Part shown: positions 16,701 to 25,647 of the stretch, piece after piece
How positions within the stretch are numbered: the first letter of the stretch is position 1
Layout of the letters: every line of letters begins with the position of its first letter
Assembly: GCA_900770195.1 (NCBI GenBank)
Contig: CAAGJI010000035.1
Span: forward strand, 1 to 42,624
DNA from: Oscillospiraceae bacterium
Lineage (GTDB): Bacteria > Bacillota > Clostridia > Oscillospirales > Ruminococcaceae
Reading direction: 5' to 3'
DNA: 42,624 nucleotides
Made by a program: the position numbers and the translations under genes
Notes under the pieces: model-generated
Seen by the model: only the letters and a program-made list of their open reading frames with translations
The model's database searches: none
What the model was told of the DNA's origin: nothing

Positions 16701-17450
16701 AAGATCACGAAGTTCTTCTTTAAGGTCATTTGCTGCAAGTTCAAGGTTGTTTACAAATTCAACATTTTCAAGTGCCTTGAACTGCTGACATTCTTCACAT
16801 TCACATTCAGCAGGCGATTTCATACATGAAACTTCGCTTTTTCCAATGCTGATTTTGCCTTCTGAAATGAGTCTGTTCTTGTATGTGTCGAATCTTTCAG
16901 GGTCATATTCCTGAAGCAAAAGTTTAATTGCTTCAGCACCCATCATAGCTTTAAAGCTGCCTGCACCATACTTTTCAACGCATGCAGAATATGTATTTTC
17001 GTCAATTATCTGCTTTTTGAAAAGGTCTGTTTCGCCAGGGTCAACAACTATATATTTTATGAAATATAAAACTTCTTCAAGTTTTTTCTGTGGAACTTCA
17101 AGCACCTGACCTATTCTTGAAGGTGTGCCTTTGAAGTACCATATATGAGAAACAGGAGCAGCAAGTTCAATGTGTCCCATACGTTCACGACGAACTTTGG
17201 CACGTGTAACTTCAACACCGCATCTGTCGCATATTTTACCTTTAAAACGGATTTTTTTGAATTTTCCGCAGTGACATTCCCAGTCTTTTGTAGGTCCGAA
17301 TATTCTTTCACAGAACAAACCATCACGTTCAGGTTTCTGTGTTCTGTAATTTATAGTTTCAGGACGTTCTACTGCTCCGTATGACCAGCTTCGAATCTGT
17401 TCCGGAGAAGCAAGACCAATTTTTATAGAGTCAAAAGTATTAAATTCCAA
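13719..17450 (-). CDS. rpoC: DNA-directed RNA polymerase subunit beta'
   Basis: The protein has 1243 residues. The N-terminal zinc ribbon is CHCGKFKKIRFKGKICDRC. The catalytic NADFDGDQMAVH binds the active-site magnesium ions. The second zinc site is CKCAKGVCAKCYG, and the trigger-loop/bridge region contains TMRTFHTGGVA. No large lineage insertion is seen. It lies 74 bp after rpoB, with a stem-loop between (17479-17504), and ends at a strong terminator, so it closes the rpoBC operon. Confidence 0.98.
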   Translation of the reverse strand: MEFNTFDSIKIGLASPEQIRSWSYGAVERPETINYRTQKPERDGLFCERIFGPTKDWECHCGKFKKIRFKGKICDRCGVEVTRAKVRRERMGHIELAAPVSHIWYFKGTPSRIGQVLEVPQKKLEEVLYFIKYIVVDPGETDLFKKQIIDENTYSACVEKYGAGSFKAMMGAEAIKLLLQEYDPERFDTYKNRLISEGKISIGKSEVSCMKSPAECECEECQQFKALENVEFVNNLELAANDLKEELRDLASGQKRIKLLKRLEIIEAFKNSGNKPEWMVLDVVPVIPPDLRPMVMLDGGRYATSDLNDLYRRVINRNNRLAKMLELHAPDIIVRNEKRMLQEAVDALIDNGRHGRPVTGPNNRALKSLSDMLKGKQGRFRQNLLGKRVDYSGRSVIVVGPELKMYQCGLPKEMALELFKPFVLKRLVDTKVQQNIKSAKKMVERATAGVWDALENVIKDHAVLLNRAPTLHRLGIQAFEPVLVEGRALKLHPLACGAFNADFDGDQMAVHLPLSAEAQAEARFLMLGANNLLKPSDGSPVAVPSQDMVLGSYYLTLIKEDEPGMGKFFRDVNEAYMAYQEGDVGLHAPIHVRITKDIGGKKVSKIIDCTIGRLIFNENIPQNLGYVDRTNSEKQFDLEVSFLVGKKQISDIIERCIKAHGTTTTSEVLDKIKATGFKYSTKSAITVAVCDATIPKEKKELLKEADAKVEEVTMEYDYGYISEQEKSKRVISIWNDTTNEVTEALKKGLDRYNPIWMMADSGARGSISQIRQLAGMRGLIANTSGTTIEIPIRSNYREGLNILEYFISSRGARKGLADTALRTANSGYLTRRLVDVAQEVIVHEEDCGTTDGIEISEIHNGNEIIEPFKERLIGRFLTEDLRDKTTNELIHSHNKIITAQDAQKIVDSGVEKIKIRSVLQCKCAKGVCAKCYGSNLTNNNMVTVGEAVGVIAAQSIGEPGTQLTMRTFHTGGVASAEAQDITQGLPRVEELFESRHLKNAAIMSKIDGIVHIEEVKSMKTVYVTNQETGVSEEYPIHYNYKLCVKEGDAVNVGDRLTEGNLYPGDILNILGVEAVQDYIISEVQKVYRLQGVDINDKHIEVIVRQMLRKVKIEDPGSSYQLPGSLVEKKEVYAINKELRERQENGEEDIRLITTVPVLQGITKASSSSESFLSAASFQETTRALTDAAIRGKSDLLVGLKENVIIGKLIPAGTGVDKYNNVQIVKTDVSVPHNVTPVAQMPQI

Positions 17451-17478
17451 ACCGTTTCCTCCTGTTGATTTATGTTAT

Positions 17479-17504
17479 GCACAAGGCAGAACCCTGCCTC
17501 GTGC
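17479..17504 (-). other. Stem-loop in the rpoB-rpoC spacer
   Basis: On the minus strand GCACGAGGCAG pairs with CTGCCTTGTGC. No T run follows in the direction of transcription, so it should not terminate strongly. It may instead be an RNA-processing or stability element between rpoB and rpoC. Confidence 0.6.
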
Positions 17505-17524
17505 TGTATTTTTTTAATTATTTA

Positions 17525-20500
17525 TTATAAAAGACTGCTGTCGTCGTTTATATCCTTAATATTGTCATCAAGTGAAATATCGTATGGATCGCTGTCGAAA
17601 TCCGCATCTGTATCATAGTATGCATCATATTCGCTGTCACGGTCGTAATCGTTATCGTAGTCACTCTTGTAATCTTCAGGATTTTCCGGTTCATCACCTT
17701 CACTGTATTCTGAAACAGGAGGTGTGTAAGAACTGTCTTCTTCAAAGTTCTGTTTCAAGTCAATTTCTTCGTGATTTGCATCAAGAACCTTAATATCAAG
17801 ACCAAGTGACTGAAGTTCCTTAACAAGTACCTTGAACGATTCAGGAACACCAGGATTCGGAACATTCTGACCCTTTACAATAGCTTCATATGTGTTTACA
17901 CGTCCGATAGTATCATCTGACTTAACAGTAAGGATTTCCTGAAGGGTGTAAGCTGCACCATAAGCTTCAAGAGCCCAAACTTCCATTTCACCGAAACGCT
18001 GACCGCCGAACTGTGCTTTACCGCCAAGAGGCTGCTGTGTAACGAGTGAATAAGGCCCAACGCTTCTTGCGTGAATCTTATCATCAACAAGGTGGTGAAG
18101 TTTAAGATAATACATATAACCGACTGTTACACGGTTATCGAACTTTTCACCTGTTCTTCCGTCATAAACATCAAATTTACAGTCTTCTTTAAATGTAAGA
18201 CGCTTTGGATTTATTACCTTATCCATTGCTTTAAGTTCAAACGGATCATCTTCGTGTCCTTTATTATTTTCAGCTGCCTGTTTGAAAGCTTCTCTTATGT
18301 CCTCTTCGTGAGCACCGTCAAATACAGGTGTCATAACGTGCCAGCCGAGAGCCTTTGCAGCCATACCGAGATGAACTTCAAGAACCTGTCCGATGTTCAT
18401 ACGTGAAGGTACGCCGAGAGGGTTAAGACAAATGTCAAGAGGTGTACCGTCTTCGAGGAACGGCATATCCTCTTCAGGGAGTATTCTTGAAACGACACCC
18501 TTGTTACCGTGACGACCCGCCATTTTATCGCCGACAGAAATTTTTCTCTTCTGTGCAATATAACATCTTACAAGCTTGTTTACTCCAGGAGAAAGTTCAT
18601 CGCAATTTTCTCTTGTAAACTGCTTTACATCAACAATAATACCTGCCTCACCATGCGGAACACGAAGTGAATTATCTCTTACTTCTCTTGCCTTTTCACC
18701 GAAAATAGCACGGAGAAGTCTTTCTTCTGCTGTAAGTTCTGTTTCACCCTTAGGTGTTACCTTACCAACAAGAATATCGCCCGAATGAACTTCCGCACCG
18801 ATACGGATAATACCGTCTTTGTCAAGGTCTTTAAGAGCATCTTCGCCGACGTTCGGAATATCTCTTGTTATTTCTTCAGGTCCAAGTTTCGTATCACGGC
18901 ATTCAATATCATATTCTTCAATATGAACTGATGTAAATACATCTTCACGAACGAGTCTTTCATTAAGAAGAACAGCATCTTCGTAGTTGTAACCTTCCCA
19001 TGTCATAAATCCGATGAGAGCATTTTTACCGAGTGAAATTTCACCGTCTGCTGTCGCAGGACCGTCAGCTAAAACTTCCCCTGCCTTTACTTCATCGCCA
19101 ACAGAAACAATAGGTCTCTGATTTATACATGTACCCTGGTTTGAACGCTTGAACTTTGTAAGTTCATATTTATGTTCAACACCTTCTGTATCCATAAGAA
19201 CGATTTTATCGCCGTCAACATATGTTATAGTACCATCTTTTTCAGCAAGTATGCAGACACCTGAGTCAACAGCTGCCTTATATTCCATACCTGTACCAAC
19301 GAAAGGACGTTCAGTTTTAAGAAGCGGAACTGCCTGACGCTGCATGTTCGCACCCATAAGAGCACGGTTAGCATCATCGTTTTCAAGGAACGGAATCATT
19401 GCTGTAGCAACAGAAACAACCATCTTAGGTGAAATATCCATAAAATCAACCTTTTCAGGTTCAATTTCAAGAATCTTTTCCTTATATCTTCCGTTTACTC
19501 TCGGACGTGCAAATTTTCCTTCAGGGGTAAGAGGTTCGTTCGCCTGTGCAACAACATAATTGTCTTCAACGTCAGCTGTCATATAAACAACTTCATCTGT
19601 AACAACGCCTGTTGCCTTGTCTACTCTTCTGTAAGGGGCTTCTATAAAGCCGTATTTGTTAATTCTGGCAAATGTTGCAAGATACGAGATAAGTCCGATA
19701 TTAGGACCTTCAGGTGTTTCAATAGGACACATTCTTCCATAATGTGTATAGTGAACGTCACGGACTTCAAATCCGGCTCTGTCTCTTGAAAGACCGCCAG
19801 GACCGAGGGCTGAAAGACGTCTTTTATGTGTAAGTTCTGCAAGAGGGTTGTTCTGATCCATGAACTGTGAAAGTGGTGATGAACCAAAAAATTCTCTGAT
19901 TGCAGCTGTAATAGGTCTTATATTAACAAGGTTCTGCGGTGTGATTATGTCAGTTTCCTGTGACTGAGTGTTCATTCTTTCACGGATAACTCTTTCCATA
20001 CGTGCATATCCGATTCTGAACTGGTTCTGTAAAAGTTCGCCGACACTTCTTATACGACGGTTGCCGAGATGGTCAATATCATCAATTGTTCCGACACCAG
20101 AACAAAGATTAAGGAAATAGCTTATTGTTGCGAAAATATCATCAAGAACAACATGTTTTGGAATAAGTTCATCAACACGCTTTTTAATTTCCTTTTCAAG
20201 TGCTTCTCTGTCGCCTTCTGTTTCGTCGATAATCTGTCTTAATACCTTGTATGAAACAAGTTCATTTACGCCGTATTTTTCAACATCAAAGTCAATATAT
20301 CCCTTGATGTCAACCATACCGTTACCAATTATTTTAACTTCTTTTTCAACTGTTCTGAACTGGCTTTCGCCTTTTTCATTGAGATAAAATTCTCTTGCTT
20401 CAACAGTAACATATGCAACCATAATGCCTGCCTGCTGGACTTTGTTGGCAATTGCCTTTGTGCAAGATGTGCCTGCTTCTGCAATTATTTCGCCTGTTGA

Positions 20501-21394
20501 TTCGTCAACAACGTCACGGGAAAGTTTATGACCTGTAAGACGCTGTGCAATTCCAAGCTTTTTATTATATTTATATCTTCCGAAACGGCAGAGTTCATAT
20601 CTGTGTGCATCAAAGAAAAGATTTGAAAGATGTGTCTGTGCACTGTCAACCGTCGGAGGTTCGCCCGGACGAAGCTTTTTATATACTTCTATAAGACCTT
20701 CTTCAATATTTTTTGCTGTGTCTTTTGAAATAGTCTGTACAATTCTTTCATCTTCACCGAACTTTTCGTATATTTCTTCATCAGTACCAATGCCTAAAGC
20801 ACGGATAAATGTTGTTAAAGGGAGTTTTCTGTTTTTATCAATACGAACATAGATAACATCATTTGAATCCATTTCGTATTCAATCCATGCACCTCTGTTA
20901 GGAATAACAGTTGTTGAGAAAAGGTCTTTACCTGTTTTATCCTTTTCAGCTGCATAATAAACACCCGGTGAACGCACAAGCTGTGAAACTATAACACGTT
21001 CTGCACCATTTATCACAAATGTACCGCTGTCTGTCATAAGAGGGAAATCGCCCATATAGATTTCGCTTTCTTTTACTTCACCTGTTTCCTTATTCCAGAG
21101 AGCAGCTGAAACGTGAAGAGGTGCAGCATATGTAGCATCCTTTTCCTTACATTCAGCAATAGTATATTTTGGTTTAGAGTCGATTCTGTAGTCTGTAAAT
21201 TTAAGCTGAAGAGTTCCGTTATAATCTGTTATAGGATCTGCATCACGGAAAACCTCTTTCAGACCTTCCTCACGAACCCATTTATAAGAATTTTTCTGAA
21301 CTTCAATGAGATTCGGCATTTCAAGAACTTCATGAATTTTACCAAAATTCATTCTGGTGTTTTTGCCCTGCTTTTTCGGCGTTACATTCACCAT
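17525..21394 (-). CDS. rpoB: DNA-directed RNA polymerase subunit beta
   Basis: The protein has 1289 residues. The rifampicin-pocket segment reads LSQFMDQNNPLAELTHKRR followed by LSALGPGGLSRDRAGFEVRD, with wild-type-looking residues at the usual resistance positions. Further landmarks are the GYNYEDA and GDKMAGRHGNKG motifs and the C-terminal clamp GGKAQFGGQRFGEMEVWALEAYGA. About the last 75 residues are a very acidic Asp/Tyr/Ser tail, longer than in many relatives. It starts with ATG after AAGGAGG and has its own consensus promoter. rplJ and rplL, which usually precede rpoB, are absent. Confidence 0.98.
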   Translation of the reverse strand: MVNVTPKKQGKNTRMNFGKIHEVLEMPNLIEVQKNSYKWVREEGLKEVFRDADPITDYNGTLQLKFTDYRIDSKPKYTIAECKEKDATYAAPLHVSAALWNKETGEVKESEIYMGDFPLMTDSGTFVINGAERVIVSQLVRSPGVYYAAEKDKTGKDLFSTTVIPNRGAWIEYEMDSNDVIYVRIDKNRKLPLTTFIRALGIGTDEEIYEKFGEDERIVQTISKDTAKNIEEGLIEVYKKLRPGEPPTVDSAQTHLSNLFFDAHRYELCRFGRYKYNKKLGIAQRLTGHKLSRDVVDESTGEIIAEAGTSCTKAIANKVQQAGIMVAYVTVEAREFYLNEKGESQFRTVEKEVKIIGNGMVDIKGYIDFDVEKYGVNELVSYKVLRQIIDETEGDREALEKEIKKRVDELIPKHVVLDDIFATISYFLNLCSGVGTIDDIDHLGNRRIRSVGELLQNQFRIGYARMERVIRERMNTQSQETDIITPQNLVNIRPITAAIREFFGSSPLSQFMDQNNPLAELTHKRRLSALGPGGLSRDRAGFEVRDVHYTHYGRMCPIETPEGPNIGLISYLATFARINKYGFIEAPYRRVDKATGVVTDEVVYMTADVEDNYVVAQANEPLTPEGKFARPRVNGRYKEKILEIEPEKVDFMDISPKMVVSVATAMIPFLENDDANRALMGANMQRQAVPLLKTERPFVGTGMEYKAAVDSGVCILAEKDGTITYVDGDKIVLMDTEGVEHKYELTKFKRSNQGTCINQRPIVSVGDEVKAGEVLADGPATADGEISLGKNALIGFMTWEGYNYEDAVLLNERLVREDVFTSVHIEEYDIECRDTKLGPEEITRDIPNVGEDALKDLDKDGIIRIGAEVHSGDILVGKVTPKGETELTAEERLLRAIFGEKAREVRDNSLRVPHGEAGIIVDVKQFTRENCDELSPGVNKLVRCYIAQKRKISVGDKMAGRHGNKGVVSRILPEEDMPFLEDGTPLDICLNPLGVPSRMNIGQVLEVHLGMAAKALGWHVMTPVFDGAHEEDIREAFKQAAENNKGHEDDPFELKAMDKVINPKRLTFKEDCKFDVYDGRTGEKFDNRVTVGYMYYLKLHHLVDDKIHARSVGPYSLVTQQPLGGKAQFGGQRFGEMEVWALEAYGAAYTLQEILTVKSDDTIGRVNTYEAIVKGQNVPNPGVPESFKVLVKELQSLGLDIKVLDANHEEIDLKQNFEEDSSYTPPVSEYSEGDEPENPEDYKSDYDNDYDRDSEYDAYYDTDADFDSDPYDISLDDNIKDINDDSSLL

Positions 21395-21528
21395 AGGCTG
21401 AAAACCTCCTTATTTTTTTCAAGCATTACAGAGAGCCAAAGCTGAAAAAATCATCATCACAATCTTAATTTTCCAAGCGTTAATACCCTGCATAATGATA
21501 GAATTTTAACCTAATGATACATTTTACT

Positions 21529-21557
21529 ATTATATTATATGTATCGAAATTTGTCAA
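21529..21557 (-). promoter_or_regulatory. Sigma-A promoter of rpoBC
   Basis: On the minus strand, TTGACA (21552-21557), a 17-bp spacer and TATAAT (21529-21534) form a perfect consensus. The start near 21522 gives a leader of about 127 nt before rpoB. Confidence 0.88.
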
Positions 21558-21645
21558 GCTTTTTTTAAAATTTTGTAGACCTGAACAATTTTAAGCAATA
21601 TTTTTCTATGTATTTAGAGATTATTTTTAGTTTTACATATAAATT

Positions 21646-21667
21646 AAAAATACCGCCCGAAGGCGGT
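21646..21667 (-). terminator. Terminator of the TVP38-like gene
   Basis: On the minus strand ACCGCC/GGCGGT with a TTCG-type loop is followed by ATTTTTAATTT. It separates the upstream housekeeping series from the rpoBC promoter. Confidence 0.85.
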
Positions 21668-21672
21668 TTTAA

Positions 21673-22371
21673 TTATCGATTAGCAGATTTACTATCTTTC
21701 TTCCCTGAAATCTTATTAGAAATAATAGTAATGACAAGCGTTACAACAAGCAAAACTATAAATAAAATTATGCTTGATTTTGAAAATCTGCTGTTTACAG
21801 CCGTACCAACGACCGTTTCAATAACAACTTTCGGGAGTTTTCCAAGCATCGAAAATATCATATACGAAACAAAATCCGCTCCCATCGCTCCCCAGAACAT
21901 ACCCATGACATCATAGGGAAGTCCGAGTATTCTTGAAAGATACACAAGCATTCTTTCGTTTTTGCTTTCCGCATCGAAAATTTTTTTAAATTTCGGCTTT
22001 TTTTGCAGACTTTTTATAAATTTTGTTTCACCGCAAAGATGTCCCATATAGTAGGTTATGCCTATTTCAAAAAGAGTGCCGATGACTGAAACGAGCAATG
22101 CCAGCCAGACATTTTCATATATCATTCCAATGAGGACATATAAAACAGTACCCGGAAACATTACAGATAACCCTTTAAGTGTAAACAAAACACATATTAA
22201 AAGTGCTGCAAGAAAAAGATTATCAGGTGTGTAGTGCATTATATTTTCGGCTGTCAATTTTCCCTGAAACCATAAAACCGCAATTCCGATAAACGTCATC
22301 ACCATAACAACTACCGGTACAAGATAAAAATACTTACCGAATTTAGTTTCTTTCTTTATAAATTCTTTCAT
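21673..22371 (-). CDS. TVP38/TMEM64 (DedA-like, VTT domain) membrane protein
   Basis: The 232-residue membrane protein has about six hydrophobic segments. The central stretch, FPGTVLYVLIGMIYE and GTLFEIGITYYMGHLCG, matches the VTT/SNARE-associated family. LSRILGLPYDVMGMFWGAMG is the second half of the domain. Relatives are lipid scramblases or transporters; the lipid handled here is unknown. It is the last gene of a minus-strand series that includes pgsA, another membrane-lipid gene, and is followed by a terminator. Confidence 0.82.
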   Translation of the reverse strand: MKEFIKKETKFGKYFYLVPVVVMVMTFIGIAVLWFQGKLTAENIMHYTPDNLFLAALLICVLFTLKGLSVMFPGTVLYVLIGMIYENVWLALLVSVIGTLFEIGITYYMGHLCGETKFIKSLQKKPKFKKIFDAESKNERMLVYLSRILGLPYDVMGMFWGAMGADFVSYMIFSMLGKLPKVVIETVVGTAVNSRFSKSSIILFIVLLVVTLVITIISNKISGKKDSKSANR

Positions 22372-22414
22372 ATTGCTTTCCCCGGAAAGTTTTGCCTTTC
22401 CTTTTTAAATCTGC

Positions 22415-23061
22415 TTATTTTTTGAAAAATCCAACAAGCGGATGAGTAAATTTTCCATAAAGTTTAACAACAAGACCTGTCACAACTGCCGCTATAACCG
22501 TACCTTCACGCACACCGTTTAATTTGTGGAAAAATATAAGCGACAAAACAACAGCTATAATTGAAAGTGATGTATCAAAAACAACTTTTGTTTTTCCAAA
22601 ATCTCTGTGTGTTTTAAAGACTACAGCCTGAACAAATGCTTCCCCTGAATTCATTATAACATTCGCTGTAACCATAAGATTTACACCAAGTGCAAGTATC
22701 ATTATGCCGATAAACATAGATAACAGTTGTAAAAAATAATTTGAATCAGGTATAAAACCTGTTATATTATATGTAAAATCAGTAAAATATTTAAATACTA
22801 TGGAAAAGGTATCTGCAAAAGCTGAACAGGCTGAAAATCTTTTCGCATTATTATTATCTGCAAAATTATCAGCACACAGTTCATACAAAAAACATACGTT
22901 CCGAGCGACAATTTTGGGAATTTTAAAAACAGCACATTCGGTATTGATGAAATAGGTGAAGAACCAAGTCCTGCACGCACAACAAATGATATTCCAAGTG
23001 CCATAACAAAAAGCCCTATTGCAGCAACTATATATCTTTTTATATATTCTTTTACACTCAA
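22415..23061 (-). pseudogene. YczE/YitT-like membrane protein, broken by a single-base frameshift
   Basis: Two overlapping frames together make one membrane protein of about 215 residues. The N-terminal half (from 23061) has GLFVMALGISFVVRAGLGSS, the YczE/DUF6198 start, and runs to LLQIPFP at 22799. The sequence then continues in another frame as FSIVFKYFTDFTYNITGF through to HPLVGFFKK at 22415. One extra base in the run of four A at 22804-22807 (plus strand) would restore PFSIVFKYF exactly. This is a frameshift mutation, a sequencing error in a homopolymer, or less likely programmed slippage. It lies between pgsA and the TVP38-like gene. Confidence 0.85.
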
Positions 23062-23075
23062 AATTTATGCCTTCT

Positions 23076-23660
23076 TTATTCCTTTGGATTTATATATTTC
23101 CAGTATTCTTTTAAATATACAACACCCGAAATTATTGTAAGTACAGCCGCTATCCATATAATAACATCACAGCAAAGCATAACGCTGTCCCATATACAAT
23201 TTTCAGGTGAAATGGCAAAATCATATCTTATTGAAAGACACAAAAGAACTGCAACTATTCCAACCATTGTAAAAGCGGTTTTCAGTTTACCCCATATTCC
23301 TGCCGCAACAACAACACCTTCCGATGCTGTAACAAGTCTTAAACCCGAAACAGTAAATTCTCTTATGATAATTATTATAACAGGAATTGCACTAAGTCTG
23401 TAATCTTTTATGTCAACAAAAGCCATAAGTGCTGATATTACAAGTATTTTATCCGCAAGTGGGTCAAGAAATTTTCCAAAATTAGTTACAAGATTATGTT
23501 TTCTTGCAATTTTACCATCAAGCATATCTGTTATTGAAGCTGCTGCAAAAACAACAAGTGCCAGAATATAATGACAAGGTATTGCTGAAACATAAGTAAA
23601 AATAAGAAAAACAGGAACAAGTATAACTCTTAAAACAGTTAATTTATTTGGAAGATTCAT
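23076..23660 (-). CDS. pgsA: CDP-diacylglycerol--glycerol-3-phosphate 3-phosphatidyltransferase
   Basis: This 194-residue integral membrane enzyme makes phosphatidylglycerol-phosphate from CDP-diacylglycerol and glycerol-3-phosphate, the first step to PG and cardiolipin. The CDP-alcohol phosphotransferase motif is complete: Asp48-Gly49, Ala52-Arg53, Gly62, Asp66 and Asp70, in DGKIAR...NFGKFLDPLADK. It opens with MNLPNKLTVLRVILVP, the usual PgsA start. It begins 2 bp after the rimO stop, so the two are cotranscribed. Confidence 0.95.
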   Translation of the reverse strand: MNLPNKLTVLRVILVPVFLIFTYVSAIPCHYILALVVFAAASITDMLDGKIARKHNLVTNFGKFLDPLADKILVISALMAFVDIKDYRLSAIPVIIIIIREFTVSGLRLVTASEGVVVAAGIWGKLKTAFTMVGIVAVLLCLSIRYDFAISPENCIWDSVMLCCDVIIWIAAVLTIISGVVYLKEYWKYINPKE

Positions 23661-23662
23661 AA

Positions 23663-24991
23663 TTATTCTGCCACCTCTCCTATTAAATCATAATCCATAC
23701 TGTCTGTTATGTGTACATTTACATATTCGCCCATTTTAAGCGTTTTTTTGCTCATAACAAATATTTTTCCGTCTATGTCAGGTGCATCTGCTTTTGTTCT
23801 TCCAAAATAAACTTCCGCATATTTGTCAAAGCCTTCGATAACAGCTTCAACTGTTTTATCCTGCATTTTTTCAAGCTTTTCAGCATTGACAAGAGTCTGC
23901 TGCTGCATAATTATATCGCTTCTGTGGCTACGTACATCTTCATCTATCTGGTCATCAAATTCAGCAGCCTGCGTTCCCTCTTCCTGCGAATATGCAAAAC
24001 AGCCAAGGTGGTCAAATTTAATATCATTTACAAATTCAGCAAGTTCATTGAACTGCTGTTCTGTTTCACCCGGAAAACCTGTTATAAGAGTTGTTCTCAA
24101 AGTTATATCAGGCATTTTTTCTCTTATGTGCTTAATTAAAGCAGTAAGTTTTTCAGTATTTCCGGGACGGTGCATTCTCTTTAAAATTTCACCGTTTGAA
24201 TGCTGAATAGGCATATCAAGATACTTGACAATTTTTTCTTCACTTGCCATAACATCAAGAAATTCATCTGTAATTCTTTCAGGATATGAATATAAAACTC
24301 TTATCCAGTGAATCTTTTCTATTTTGCAAAGTTCCTTTAAAAGTTCAGGCAAACGGTTTTTCTTGTAAAGCTGTTCACCGTATCTTGTTGTATCCTGTGC
24401 GATTAAAGTTATTTCAGTAACTCCGTTTTCTGCCCAGAATTTTGCTTCTTCAATGATTTTTTCAAAAGGAACATCTCTGTATCCGCCTCTTATCTGAGGT
24501 ATTGCACAATAGCTGCAATTATTACTGCAACCTTCTGATATTTTTACATATGCGAAAAATGGAAGAGTTGTAAGTATTCTCTTTCCATCAAGTTCAGCTT
24601 CATTTTTAGGTGCAAACGAAACGACTCTTTCATTTCCCATAACGCTGTCGAGAATATCAACAATATCTTTTTCATCAGAAAAACCGACTATTGCATCGAC
24701 TTCCTGAAATTCATCTGCAACTTCTTCTCTGTATCTTTCCGTCAAACAGCCTGTAAGAATAATTTTTTTGATTGTACCCTCTTTTTTAAGCTGACAAAGT
24801 TCCAGAATTGTGTCTATTGCTTCTTCTTTTGCTGACTGAATAAATCCGCAAGTGTTAACTATAACCGCATCTGACTGTGCAGGGTCTGTAACCAGTTCAT
24901 ACCCGTGACTTCTGCATTTATAAAGCATTCTTTCCGAATCCACAAGGTTTTTTGAACAACCAAGTGAAACTATACTGACTTTAGCTGACAT
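23663..24991 (-). CDS. rimO: Ribosomal protein S12 methylthiotransferase
   Basis: This 442-residue radical-SAM enzyme adds a methylthio group to Asp88 of ribosomal protein S12. The N-terminal UPF0004 domain has cysteines 12 (SLGCSKNLVDSE), 48 and 82 for the auxiliary cluster. The radical SAM CxxxCxxC is Cys155, Cys159 and Cys162 in CSNNCSYC. A TRAM domain ends the protein. SLGCSKNLVDSE favours RimO over MiaB. It lies 23 bp after recX in the same orientation, with pgsA following. Confidence 0.95.
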   Translation of the reverse strand: MSAKVSIVSLGCSKNLVDSERMLYKCRSHGYELVTDPAQSDAVIVNTCGFIQSAKEEAIDTILELCQLKKEGTIKKIILTGCLTERYREEVADEFQEVDAIVGFSDEKDIVDILDSVMGNERVVSFAPKNEAELDGKRILTTLPFFAYVKISEGCSNNCSYCAIPQIRGGYRDVPFEKIIEEAKFWAENGVTEITLIAQDTTRYGEQLYKKNRLPELLKELCKIEKIHWIRVLYSYPERITDEFLDVMASEEKIVKYLDMPIQHSNGEILKRMHRPGNTEKLTALIKHIREKMPDITLRTTLITGFPGETEQQFNELAEFVNDIKFDHLGCFAYSQEEGTQAAEFDDQIDEDVRSHRSDIIMQQQTLVNAEKLEKMQDKTVEAVIEGFDKYAEVYFGRTKADAPDIDGKIFVMSKKTLKMGEYVNVHITDSMDYDLIGEVAE

Positions 24992-25014
24992 ACTATCTCC
25001 TGTTTCAAATTATT

Positions 25015-25647
25015 TTATTCTTCACTTTCAAGACTGTAGAAATAATCTTCAACTGCGTTATCAATATCGCAAGTTTTAAAACCAAGCCTTAAAAGTGCCG
25101 ATTTACCCTTATAAATTTCCTTTTTATCTTCAATATCCTCAAAATATTTTTGATATTTTCTCTCTATAAGATAACCTAAATTTTCAATATCCGAATCTTC
25201 AAATTCACAAAGAACATCTTCCGCTGACTCACTTGAAAGCCCTCTTAAAAAAGTCATTCTGTTTTTGGCTTCTCTTTGGCTTAAATGCTTTGTCTTTATG
25301 AAATATTCAGCACATCTTTTCGCATAAGCATCATCATTTATAATGCCATACTCTTCAAATTTATCAAGAACCATATTTCTTATTTCAGTGTCCTGTTCAT
25401 ATTTGTAAAGCTTATTGAAAAACTCTTTTCTTGAATAAGAACGGTATTCCGATAATTTTTTTGCCTTTTCCATAAGCACATATGCTGCTTCATCTTTAAG
25501 GAGTTTTGTTATTGTTTCCTCATCTGTTTCAGATTTAGTCCACATACTGTCTGAATCGAGGACAGCCATATGAATTTCAAATTCTCTGCCGTCCTCAATT
25601 TTCAACAAATATATATCTTTTTTTACAAATTCCGTTTCAAATCTCAT
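25015..25647 (-). CDS. recX: RecX-family regulator of RecA
   Basis: This 210-residue helical protein binds RecA filaments and limits their extension. Family features are the N-terminal beta segment, then SYSRKEFFNKLYKYE, GIINDDAYAKRCAEYFI and a C-terminal LLRLGFKTCDIDNAVEDY. Its ATG overlaps the recA stop codon by one base (TAATG), so recX is translationally coupled to recA. Confidence 0.93.
   Translation of the reverse strand: MRFETEFVKKDIYLLKIEDGREFEIHMAVLDSDSMWTKSETDEETITKLLKDEAAYVLMEKAKKLSEYRSYSRKEFFNKLYKYEQDTEIRNMVLDKFEEYGIINDDAYAKRCAEYFIKTKHLSQREAKNRMTFLRGLSSESAEDVLCEFEDSDIENLGYLIERKYQKYFEDIEDKKEIYKGKSALLRLGFKTCDIDNAVEDYFYSLESEE

Noticed and set aside
17479..17504. Terminator between rpoB and rpoC
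   Set aside because: No T run follows the stem in the direction of transcription, and separation of rpoC from rpoB would be unexpected.
21419..21493. A 24-codon reading frame in the rpoB leader (starts MQGINAWKIK)
   Set aside because: No ribosome-binding site precedes its ATG and it has no stalling motif or terminator/antiterminator pair nearby; probably chance.
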